Assembly: GCA_036558265.1 (NCBI GenBank) | Contig: DATBFY010000556.1 | Coordinates: 1 to 7,385, forward strand | DNA from: RYN-433 sp036558265 | GTDB taxonomy: Bacteria; Planctomycetota; Phycisphaerae; Tepidisphaerales; Tepidisphaeraceae | DNA length: 7,385 nucleotides | Direction: 5' to 3' | Part shown: positions 1-5,299 of the stretch, one piece after another | Numbering within the stretch: position 1 is the stretch's first letter | Layout of the letters: each line of letters opens with the position of its first letter | Notes under the pieces: generated by a model | Seen by the model: the letters and a program-made list of their open reading frames with translations, nothing else | Databases searched by the model: none | What the model was told of the DNA's origin: nothing | Program-made: the position numbers and the translations under genes

Positions 1-82
1 GGCAACGGAGCCGATCATCGTCGAAGTATGCGCGAGACCCGCCACGGCCCGTCCAGGAACCGGACCCGGTAATACTTTTGGA

Positions 83-120
83 GCATGGTGGTGCGTGTGC
101 TTGGGCACGCACCACCATGC
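83..120. repeat. Perfect 15-bp inverted repeat (hairpin)
   Basis: The arms GCATGGTGGTGCGTG (83-97) and CACGCACCACCATGC (106-120) are exact reverse complements around an 8-base loop. The repeat lies about 65 bases beyond the stop of the minus-strand recombinase. There is no T-run on either side, so a simple intrinsic terminator is not well supported. A recombination, transfer or protein-binding site is equally possible. The structure is certain; its role is unknown. Confidence 0.6.
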
Positions 121-153
121 GCCACACCCGGTGCGGACGGTCAACGGGAAGTC

Positions 154-187
154 TGAAGCCGCGCGCCCCGATCGATCGGGCGCTTCA
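154..187 (-). terminator. Possible transcription stop hairpin after the recombinase gene
   Basis: Read on the minus strand, TGAAGC (187-182) begins at the recombinase stop codon and pairs with GCTTCA (159-154). Inside it is the perfect 14-bp palindrome CCCGATCGATCGGG (167-180). The position directly at the stop suggests a terminator or mRNA-stabilising stem, but no T-tract follows, so a Rho-independent function is only a guess. Confidence 0.35.
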
Positions 188-1204
188 ATAGGTCGCGAAG
201 AACGAGGCGGACTTCTCGGGGTTGTGCCCGCGACGGTCGTACAGCTTGGTCGTGGACGGGTCGGCGTGGCCGACGTCCCGCTGCACGTCTTCCAGGCTGG
301 CGCCGTTGTTGAGGGCCGTGGTGATGAACGTTGCCCGCATCGAGTGCGCGCTGTAACCCCCGCCCAAGCCGAGTGAGGCGGCGTATTTGCGCAGGACGCG
401 GTCGATCGTCTCGGGATGGACGTGACGGCGCGAGTCGTGGCGGCGCTGATTCCTGCGGATCGGGCGAAAGAGCGGGCCGTCCGCGTCGTCGCCGTGGCCG
501 GCCGCGGCCAGGTAATCCTCGATCCGCTGCGCCGTCTGCGGATTGACCGCCAGCGACAGGTCCTCCCCGCCCTTGCGGATGAAGTGCAGCGACTTGTACC
601 CGGCGTTCGTGTGGTAATCCTTCACGAGCAGCCCGGCGATCTCCGAGCGGCGCGGGCCCGCCTGCAGGCCGACGGAGAGGATCGCGCGGTCGCGCAGGCC
701 CAGGAGCGTGGATGCGTCGGGCGCATCGAGGATCTTTCTCGCCTCCTTGGCGGAGAAGGCGCGGGTAGTGCCCTGGCGTCGGTTGACTCGGGGGCGCTTG
801 ATGTCGCGGACAGGGTTGGCGTCGGCGGCGCGGTGGGCGACCAGGTGGGCGAACAGCGACGAGAGGGCCGAGAGTCGGCGCCGGATCGTGCGCGGCTTGG
901 CGCCACGTTCCTTCATCAGGTTCTGCCAGGCGACGACGGCCGCGCGGTTCACCTGCCGCAGTTCCGCGGCGGAGCGGACGCCCATCGTGCGGATGAAGTG
1001 CGCCACGTCCCGCTTGTAAGCCCGGCGCGTGTGCGCCGACAATTGCCCGGCCAGCCAGACCTCCTCCTCAGGCACGGATTGCAGAATTTGCAGGGACAGG
1101 GTCTTCCCTGCCCCGGCGTTCGCCGCCAGGGATTGCACGATTCTTCCGTCTTTTGAGTTGTCGTTTGGTGCGGAGGTCATCCGAGTGATAAACCGGATTA
1201 TCAC
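185..1204 (-). CDS. Tyrosine recombinase / phage-type integrase
   Basis: This is a site-specific recombinase that cuts and rejoins DNA through a covalent 3'-phosphotyrosine. The 339 residues show an N-terminal SAM-like core-binding domain (about 44-127, with a 'TRRAYKRDVAHF' helix) and a C-terminal catalytic domain (about 150-335). The catalytic set is complete by inspection: R185 (GPRRSEIAGL), K211 (FIRKGGEDL), H287 and R290 (SAHSMR), H313 (DVGHAD) and nucleophile Y322 (TKLYDRRGH). Length is normal for Xer/integrase proteins. The listed start is GTG at 1204; ATG at 1180 (residue 9) is an alternative, and neither has a clear ribosome site. It lies on the strand opposite the rep-par operon. 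Likely jobs are resolving multimers of the replicon or integrating it; its target site is not identified. It lacks an obvious integron-integrase insertion. Confidence 0.93.
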   Translation of the reverse strand: MIIRFITRMTSAPNDNSKDGRIVQSLAANAGAGKTLSLQILQSVPEEEVWLAGQLSAHTRRAYKRDVAHFIRTMGVRSAAELRQVNRAAVVAWQNLMKERGAKPRTIRRRLSALSSLFAHLVAHRAADANPVRDIKRPRVNRRQGTTRAFSAKEARKILDAPDASTLLGLRDRAILSVGLQAGPRRSEIAGLLVKDYHTNAGYKSLHFIRKGGEDLSLAVNPQTAQRIEDYLAAAGHGDDADGPLFRPIRRNQRRHDSRRHVHPETIDRVLRKYAASLGLGGGYSAHSMRATFITTALNNGASLEDVQRDVGHADPSTTKLYDRRGHNPEKSASFFATY

Positions 1205-1353
1205 GCGCTGGGGAGGCTTCGAAATGATCGGAGGATCAGATGACGTGGAGGAGGGATTTGAGCCGTTTTGCCCACCGCGAAGCGGTTTAGTTCAATGTCC
1301 TTTATGATACACGATCACCCCTCCCCCGCGCAACAGGTTAGGAAGGGTCAGAC

Positions 1354-1362
1354 TGTGGATAA
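1354..1362 (-). promoter_or_regulatory. DnaA-box-like site (minus strand)
   Basis: TGTGGATAA is the exact reverse complement of the bacterial DnaA box TTATCCACA. It is about 1.4 kb from the matching box at 2768 and faces the other way. A 9-mer can occur by chance, but this one is rare in DNA of such high G+C. Confidence 0.45.
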
Positions 1363-1374
1363 CCGCCTCAAAAG

Positions 1375-1436
1375 CGTTCCACGGAAACCTTCCCGGCCCC
1401 GTGGTTAAGCCACCGAAACGTGTGGAACGATCGTTC
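1375..1436. repeat. Inverted repeat with nested palindromes near the DnaA box
   Basis: CGTTCCAC (1375-1382) and GTGGAACG (1422-1429) are exact reverse complements. Between them lies GTGG-TTAAG-CCAC (1401-1413). The right arm merges into the perfect 12-bp palindrome GAACGATCGTTC (1425-1436). This could be a binding site for the divergent recombinase or for replication proteins; the sequence does not decide. Confidence 0.4.
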
Positions 1437-1504
1437 ACCCGGCGAGCTCTCCGCCGCGGGGGAGGGTCATGCCATTGCGTTGGAGGCGCTACCGAGCTCT
1501 CCCC

Positions 1505-2236
1505 TCACCTGCGGTCATGAGGGCTCTTGCCTTCTGCAGGCTTGGTTTCGCTCGGGACCTTCGGTCGCTGCTGCGGCTTGGGTTTGGCTTTCGGCTTGTC
1601 CGACGATCCGCCGTGGTCGTTGCCGTTGTACTCGTACGTCTGCATCAGGTGATCTCCAAATTCTCGATCGGCCAGGCGGCCGACCAATAGGCCGGTCCGC
1701 GTGTAATACTTCGCCAGCGCGTCACGCGACGCGGCGAATAACACGATGATGACGACCAGCACGGTCAGGTCGGTGCCCGGGCCCAGGAAGGGGAGCGTGC
1801 CGAAATAGCGGTTCACGCCGTAGGCGAAGCTCAAGGCCAGCAGCGTATTGCCGCAGAATTCGTAGTAACGAAAGTGGGCCTGGACGAGGTAGTCGAACCC
1901 GCCCAGCACCTGTTCGAGCTGGCGGTCGTCCCAGGCCGGACGCTCGATGCCCGTCCAGTGGTGGACGTGGTCGATCAGCACCCAGCGGAAGCAGCTCAAG
2001 ACCGAGCCGAGCGCCATCGCGCCAAGGACGGCGTAAAGCGGCGGGCCCAATCCGAATCCGTCGCCGGTCGCGGCAACGGGTCGCAGCCAGTGTGCGACCG
2101 CGGGGAAGAGCGGCGCCAGCCCTGCCAGGGCGATGAAGCCCGGTACGACGTAGGCGATCACGAGCCCGAATTGTCTGCTGTTGGGCGCTCCTTGCATGAA
2201 TGAAATGGTGGCGTCCCCGCCGACGACAACATGCAT
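1505..2236 (-). CDS. Predicted four-helix membrane protein, unknown function
   Basis: I do not recognise the family. The 243-residue protein has four likely membrane segments by hydrophobicity (about 24-44, 64-88, 127-149 and 155-170). Between segments 2 and 3 is a charged, aromatic stretch with 'DHVHHWTGIERP' and 'HFRYYEFCGN'. The last 35 residues (about 209-243) form a hydrophilic Lys/Pro/Gln-rich tail, probably cytosolic and disordered. ATG at 2236 is preferred because a -10-like GAGAAT and a perfect TTGACA lie just upstream; ATG at 2197 (residue 14) is an alternative. The gene is divergent from a small XRE regulator and shares an operator-like repeat with it, so it is probably repressed or activated by that protein. 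A role in phage exclusion, toxicity or surface functions is possible, but nothing in the sequence proves it. Confidence 0.75.
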   Translation of the reverse strand: MHVVVGGDATISFMQGAPNSRQFGLVIAYVVPGFIALAGLAPLFPAVAHWLRPVAATGDGFGLGPPLYAVLGAMALGSVLSCFRWVLIDHVHHWTGIERPAWDDRQLEQVLGGFDYLVQAHFRYYEFCGNTLLALSFAYGVNRYFGTLPFLGPGTDLTVLVVIIVLFAASRDALAKYYTRTGLLVGRLADREFGDHLMQTYEYNGNDHGGSSDKPKAKPKPQQRPKVPSETKPAEGKSPHDRR

Positions 2237-2264
2237 ATCGGATCGCGAGACGCATCACGCGCTC

Positions 2265-2293
2265 ATTCTCCCTTGACACGGAACTAGTGTCAA
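2265..2293 (-). promoter_or_regulatory. Candidate promoter for the membrane-protein gene
   Basis: On the minus strand, TTGACA (2293-2288) is a perfect sigma-70-type -35, followed after 17 bases by GAGAAT (2270-2265), which matches 4 of 6 positions of the -10. This would give a leader of roughly 20 bases before the ATG at 2236. Its -35 is one arm of the 2272-2294 inverted repeat. Confidence 0.5.
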
Positions 2294-2294
2294 G
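2272..2294. promoter_or_regulatory. Operator-like inverted repeat in the divergent promoter region
   Basis: CTTGACAC (2272-2279) and GTGTCAAG (2287-2294) are perfect 8-bp arms around a 7-base spacer. Each arm contains a TTGACA -35 hexamer, one for each direction. A dimeric regulator bound here would cover the -35 of both divergent genes; the XRE protein encoded 31 bases downstream is the obvious candidate. The plus-strand -10 is poor (TGGTTG at the right spacing), so that promoter may need activation. Confidence 0.5.
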
Positions 2295-2324
2295 CTGGTT
2301 GGCCGCGACCATCGGCATCCGCCG

Positions 2325-2567
2325 GTGCCCACCAAAGCCCAACATCACGCCCGCTACGCACCCGTCCCGAACTTCCTGCGGCGAATAAGGCAGGAGGCCG
2401 ACCTGACTCAGCGTCAGCTCGGCGCCAAGCTGCGCCGCCCGCAATCCTGGGTCTACAACTGCGAGACCGGCAACCGCCGCGTGGACGTGGCGGAGTTCTG
2501 CGACTGGTGCCTGACCTGCGGCGTGTCGCCGGCAAGCGCGCTCCGTCGGCTCGGGTTCAATGCCTGA
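2325..2567 (+). CDS. Small XRE/Cro-family helix-turn-helix regulator
   Basis: This 80-residue protein is almost entirely one DNA-binding domain. The helix-turn-helix is clear at about 17-62: 'LTQRQLGAKL' (27-36) is the first helix and 'PQSWVYNCETG' (39-49) the recognition helix, followed by 'RRVDVAEFCDWCLTCGVSP', which is typical of short XRE regulators. The start is GTG at 2325; no ATG lies upstream in frame without crossing the promoter region. No ribosome site is visible. It is divergent from the membrane-protein gene across a TTGACAC inverted repeat, so it probably regulates itself and that neighbour. There is no second domain, so no toxin or sensor function is visible. An antitoxin-like role for the membrane protein is speculative. 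Confidence 0.85.
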   Translation: MPTKAQHHARYAPVPNFLRRIRQEADLTQRQLGAKLRRPQSWVYNCETGNRRVDVAEFCDWCLTCGVSPASALRRLGFNA

Positions 2568-2656
2568 TCCGCTCATGGCGAGCGAGTATACGGGTGTTTT
2601 CGGACCCCCCGTGTGGTGACAGGCTGTATCGATGGGGCCGGCGCGTTTCCATCAGC

Positions 2657-2674
2657 CCGCGCGGATCCGCGCGG
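2657..2674. repeat. Perfect 18-bp G+C-rich palindrome
   Basis: CCGCGCGGATCCGCGCGG reads the same on both strands. It is bracketed by a 9-bp direct repeat CCATCAGCC (2649-2657 and 2693-2701, 44 bp apart). It lies in the non-coding region before the replication operon, so it may end transcription from the XRE gene or serve as an operator. No T-tract follows. Confidence 0.5.
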
Positions 2675-2738
2675 CGAGATTGGGCGGGGTTCCCATCAGC
2701 CGGATTTTACTTGACGAACTCCAGTGCGAGAGGATCGC

Positions 2739-2756
2739 AGTTGGGACGTCCCAACT
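2739..2756. repeat. Copy 1 of the AGTTGGGACGTCCCAACT palindrome
   Basis: This 18-bp perfect palindrome is identical to the cores at 4255-4272 and 5847-5864. Here it lies in non-coding DNA 12 bases before the DnaA box and about 100 bases before the regulator gene, a fitting place for an operator or partition site. A TTGACG -35-like hexamer (2711-2716) lies just upstream, so a bound protein could also block a promoter. Confidence 0.75.
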
Positions 2757-2767
2757 TCGCCCTTGAG

Positions 2768-2776
2768 TTATCCACA
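2768..2776 (+). promoter_or_regulatory. DnaA box
   Basis: TTATCCACA is the exact consensus DnaA box. It lies in the control region of the copy-control/rep operon, next to the AGTTGGGACGTCCCAACT palindrome, where host DnaA could help open the origin or control rep expression. A one-mismatch relative, TTATCCGCA, is at 3044-3052. Confidence 0.55.
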
Positions 2777-2796
2777 GGCGGGTTTGTGTCATCCCG

Positions 2797-2805
2797 TGTT
2801 ACACT
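2797..2805 (+). promoter_or_regulatory. Candidate extended -10 promoter for the rep-par operon
   Basis: TGT followed by TACACT (2800-2805) forms an extended -10 element, with TACACT matching 4 of 6 consensus positions. No good -35 sits 17 bases upstream. Transcription would begin near 2812, about 40 bases before the regulator ATG. The upstream DnaA box and palindrome are well placed to regulate it. Confidence 0.35.
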
Positions 2806-2850
2806 GGGCTCATCCGCGGCGCCGCTAACGGGCCGCGACGCACATCATTC

Positions 2851-3057
2851 ATGTCAAGCAATCCCAATCGCAAACAGAATTACAAGACCGGGGTGAGCCT
2901 CGAACCCGAGGTCGTCAGCTACCTCGACCAACTGGCCGCGCAGACCGGCCTGAACCGAAGCTGGCTGCTCAACACGATCGTGGCCGAGCACGCCCGCGTC
3001 GCCCGCGAACGCGGGCTCGTGCCTCCCCTGTCGAGGGGGGCCGTTATCCGCATTTAA
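2851..3057 (+). CDS. Small ribbon-helix-helix (CopG-like) regulator
   Basis: The 68-residue protein has the pattern of a ribbon-helix-helix DNA-binding dimer. A short strand around 'KTGVSLEP' (12-19) would insert in the major groove, followed by helix A 'EVVSYLDQLAAQTG' (20-33) and helix B 'NRSWLLNTIVAEHARVARER' (35-54). The tail is short and carries no extra domain. It is the first gene of the operon and ends 17 bases before rep, the classic place for a copy-number repressor, so autoregulation and control of rep are likely. An antitoxin is the other common use of this fold, but no toxin gene follows. The ATG at 2851 has no Shine-Dalgarno motif. Confidence 0.78.
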   Translation: MSSNPNRKQNYKTGVSLEPEVVSYLDQLAAQTGLNRSWLLNTIVAEHARVARERGLVPPLSRGAVIRI

Positions 3058-3074
3058 TCCACTCGTCGGCCTTC

Positions 3075-4367
3075 ATGTCGCCCAGCGACCCACGCCCAAC
3101 CGAAAACCAGAGCACACCACGGACCGCTTCGCCCGCGGCGGCGACCTTCGCAGGCTTCGCCCTGCCGACCAGCAACACCACCTATACGCCGAACCAGTTC
3201 TTCGACGTGTGCCTGCCGTACTCGTCGCGCGGCATGGTGCGCCTCGTAGCGTACATGATCCGCAAAACCCTGGGTTGGTGCGATGAACACGGCCGTCCGC
3301 AAACGGAGCAGCACGTTGTCTCGTACGCCGACCTGGAACACGCCGGTATCAGCCGCGGCATGATCCACCGGGCGATCACAGAGGCGCTAAATGGCCACTT
3401 CATCCGCTGTGTCCGCCCGCCGCAGGCTAAGGGCACTGGACGAGCTGCCGTCTCCGGCCTGTATGAACTGCGGTGGGACGAGCGGGGCGAGTACGTCAAA
3501 GACCCCACTCTTTTCCGCGGCTTCTTCGCGGGCGAGGGCCACCGCACCTACATCCCCAACCAGTTCTTCGACGAGCTGGTGCCGAACGAGTCCCTGGCGG
3601 TGCTCAAGGTGGTCGGCTCGGTCATCCGCTTCTCGATCGGCTTCCAGACCAAGTGGGGCCACCGACGACGCAACGTAGCCCTGTCATACCGGCACATCCG
3701 CAACTACGCCCTGCTGGCCGACCGCACGACGCTCAGCCAGGCGATCGACCACGCGATCCAGCACAACTATATCGAACGGGTTGAGGAAGGATTCTTCGAC
3801 CCCGACGGCGGCAAGTTGAGCAAGGCGGCGGTCTACGCCCTCAGGTGGCTCAACCCGGCCGCAGATCAGTCGATCGGTATGAAAACCCGACCGGCGGAAA
3901 CCAAGCTGCAAAATCGGTTCGAAAACCCGACCGGGATCGGTATAAAAACCCGACCGGCCGATCGGTATGAAAACCCGACCGATATTGAAATAAAACAGGG
4001 AAATAAAACTCTTAAACAACAGCCCGGCGACGACGCTGCTGCTGCTGTCGCTTTTGAAAAGCTCAAAGCCACTGGATTCGATGCCAGGGCGGCGCAGGCG
4101 ATCGCGTCGCGCTACCCGCTGGAGCGGGTGGAGCGGCAGATCGCCTGGCTGGATCGCCGCACGATCACCAGCAACCGACTGGGGATGCTGCGGGCCGCCA
4201 TCCGTGAGGACTGGCCGGCACCCGCCGGTAGCCCCGCTCCCGCGGGGAAGGGGAAGTTGGGACGTCCCAACTTAGATCCCGATCGGCCCAGCGGCGCCAG
4301 TTACACCGACGCCTTAGCCGCTGCGCGCGAGCGACTTAGCCAAGCTAATCCACATCAACCATCATGA
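3075..4367 (+). CDS. Plasmid replication initiator with duplicated winged-helix domain
   Basis: This is probably the origin-binding initiator. The 430 residues contain two related units: 36-135 ('TYTPNQFFD', 'VSYADL', 'AITEALNGHFI', 'GLYELRW') and 158-259 ('TYIPNQFFD', 'LSYRHI', 'AIDHAIQHNYI', 'AVYALRW'), offset by about 122 residues. This is an internal duplication of a winged-helix-like domain, as in two-domain iteron-binding Rep proteins. Residues 264-315 form a low-complexity linker dictated by iterons in the DNA. A helical C-terminal module (about 324-382, 'GFDARAAQAIASRYPLERVERQIAWLD' to 'LRAAIREDWPAP') resembles tails of plasmid and phage replisome proteins. The tail also contains KLGRPNL (394-400), encoded by palindrome copy 2. 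The stop overlaps the parA start (ATGA), so translation is likely coupled. Rep function comes from domain layout, iterons and neighbours rather than from a recognised named family. Confidence 0.8.
   Translation: MSPSDPRPTENQSTPRTASPAAATFAGFALPTSNTTYTPNQFFDVCLPYSSRGMVRLVAYMIRKTLGWCDEHGRPQTEQHVVSYADLEHAGISRGMIHRAITEALNGHFIRCVRPPQAKGTGRAAVSGLYELRWDERGEYVKDPTLFRGFFAGEGHRTYIPNQFFDELVPNESLAVLKVVGSVIRFSIGFQTKWGHRRRNVALSYRHIRNYALLADRTTLSQAIDHAIQHNYIERVEEGFFDPDGGKLSKAAVYALRWLNPAADQSIGMKTRPAETKLQNRFENPTGIGIKTRPADRYENPTDIEIKQGNKTLKQQPGDDAAAAVAFEKLKATGFDARAAQAIASRYPLERVERQIAWLDRRTITSNRLGMLRAAIREDWPAPAGSPAPAGKGKLGRPNLDPDRPSGASYTDALAAARERLSQANPHQPS
3873..3982 (+). repeat. Four 22-bp iterons inside rep (candidate origin)
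   Basis: Copies lie at 3873-3894, 3913-3934, 3936-3957 and 3961-3982. Each is ATCGGT, three variable bases (ATG, TCG, ATA, ATG), then AAAACCCGACCG and G or A. Each carries a CGGT...ACCG inverted pair; in copy 4 the arms extend to ATCGGT/ACCGAT. Copies 1 and 3 are read in rep frame 0 (IG-x-KTRP) and copies 2 and 4 in frame +1 (xRxENPT), so the repeat is kept as DNA, not protein. Starts are 40, 23 and 25 bases apart. By analogy with iteron plasmids, these would bind the initiator encoded by the same gene. Confidence 0.85.
3982..4020 (+). other. A+T-rich 13-mer tract next to iterons (candidate unwinding element)
   Basis: About 77% A+T over 39 bases in a gene that is otherwise strongly G+C-rich. 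GAAATAAAAC occurs at 3987-3996 and 4000-4009, exactly 13 bases apart, and a degenerate TAAACAACAG begins at 4013, so the period is 13. DNA-unwinding elements beside iterons or DnaA boxes often consist of A+T-rich 13-mers. The tract directly abuts the last iteron and encodes the unremarkable linker 'DIEIKQGNKTLKQQ'. Confidence 0.7.
4254..4273. repeat. Copy 2 of the palindrome, in the 3' end of rep
   Basis: AAGTTGGGACGTCCCAACTT is a perfect 20-bp palindrome, the longest of the three copies. It falls exactly on codon boundaries of rep and gives K394-LGRPNL, in a Pro/Gly-rich tail that looks unconstrained. It lies about 90 bases before parA. Confidence 0.8.
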
Positions 4368-5299
4368 ACATCATCACCGTCATCAACGCCAAGGGAGGTT
4401 GCGGCAAGAGCACAATCGCGATGAACCTCGCCGCGGGCCTGGCCGGCCGAGGGTACCAGACCCTGCTCCTCGACATGGATCCCCAGGCCCAGCTCACGCA
4501 GTGGCTGGCCGCCGGCGACGGCCTGTCGATCGAGGCGACGCTGGTCGCCGCCATGACCGGCCTCCAACGGTTCGCCGAGGTCATCCGGCCCACCGTGTTC
4601 AAGCACTTATCGTTCGTCGCCAGCACCGAGCAGCTCGAGGAACTGGGCCGTCAGATCACCGAGTACGAGGGGTACGCCGGGATTTTGTCCGGCCTGCTCG
4701 CCCAGAGCGGGGGAGTGACCGCCGGCGTTCCCGCTTTCGATTTCGTCGTGATCGACAGCCCGAACCAGATCAGCCCGGTCATGGAGAACGCGATCCTGCC
4801 GGCGGACCTGTTCGTCGTGCCGTTCGAAAGCGCCAAGGCGATCCGCAGTTACGCCAATTTTTACAAACTACTGCTCAAGCTCCGCCCCGATGACAACGGG
4901 GAAGAGGGCGGTGGCGGCCCCCGCATGCTGCACGTGCTCAACAACGTGCGATACGTGCAGCTCAAGCGCTACATGGCCGCGCTGATGGAGCGCGAAGGGC
5001 TGGCGCTGGCACGCACGGAGATCCGAACCTGCCCGTTCCTGGCCCAGGTAGACGAGCACGGCGGCTCGATCTTTGCCTATCGGCCCGCCTCGCGCGGCGC
5101 CGAAGACATGAACGAGCTTGTCCAGGAAGTGATGGAGACGCTTGGGATGGCACAGCCGGTGCTCGCCGTCGCACCAAGTGCGGCGGTCAGCTCAGCAGCG
5201 GCGCCGGACACGATCTCCGCGGCAGAAGCCGACGGTCAACCGACGGCTTCGCCGCGGGTCGATTTACATACGAATAACGAACAAGAACAAACAATATGA
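4364..5299 (+). CDS. parA: ParA partition ATPase
   Basis: This is a deviant-Walker ATPase that moves plasmid copies over the nucleoid with ParB. Of its 311 residues, the N-terminus begins directly with the strand 'MNIITVINA' and the deviant Walker A KGGCGKST (10-17; signature K10, K15, with Cys in place of the usual Val). Next come the A' motif LLLDMDPQAQLT (35-45) and Walker B FVVIDSPN (127-134). There is no N-terminal helix-turn-helix, so it resembles Soj/type Ib proteins and probably does not bind operator DNA as type Ia ParA does. Residues 262-311 are an Ala/Pro/Ser-rich extension beyond the usual fold. Both gene junctions are ATGA overlaps (with rep upstream and parB downstream), pointing to one coupled operon. 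No Shine-Dalgarno motif precedes the ATG. Confidence 0.95.
   Translation: MNIITVINAKGGCGKSTIAMNLAAGLAGRGYQTLLLDMDPQAQLTQWLAAGDGLSIEATLVAAMTGLQRFAEVIRPTVFKHLSFVASTEQLEELGRQITEYEGYAGILSGLLAQSGGVTAGVPAFDFVVIDSPNQISPVMENAILPADLFVVPFESAKAIRSYANFYKLLLKLRPDDNGEEGGGGPRMLHVLNNVRYVQLKRYMAALMEREGLALARTEIRTCPFLAQVDEHGGSIFAYRPASRGAEDMNELVQEVMETLGMAQPVLAVAPSAAVSSAAAPDTISAAEADGQPTASPRVDLHTNNEQEQTI

Larger units (their letters stand above)
1205..1504. other. Non-coding region between recombinase and membrane-protein genes
   Basis: No convincing gene was found in these 300 bases. They hold a small ACCGC-GAA-GCGGT hairpin (1274-1286), a perfect DnaA box (1354-1362), inverted repeats (1375-1436), and a 10-bp direct repeat CGAGCTCTCC at 1443-1452 and 1493-1502. 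On the minus strand TATCAT (1309-1304) is a possible -10 for the recombinase, but no matching -35 lies 17 bases upstream, so this promoter is weak. Confidence 0.5.

Noticed and set aside
15..86. Minus-strand mini-ORF of 23 codons (MLQKYYRVRFLDGPW...) starting inside the 83-120 hairpin
   Set aside because: It has protein-like composition, but is very short, has no ribosome site, and its ATG is part of the inverted repeat. Not enough support to call a gene.
416..1156. Long plus-strand open frame opposite the recombinase (246 codons)
   Set aside because: It is the antisense shadow of a recombinase with a complete catalytic set; the translation is Arg/Ala/Gly-rich with no motif.
2365..2375. Partial fourth copy of the AGTTGGGACGTCCCAACT palindrome in the XRE gene (CGTCCCGAACTT)
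   Set aside because: Only a half-site with an inserted base; within chance expectation.
2507..2896. Plus-strand open frame of 129 codons spanning the control region
   Set aside because: It overlaps the XRE gene end and the RHH start, covers palindromes and the DnaA box, and its translation has no recognisable domain.
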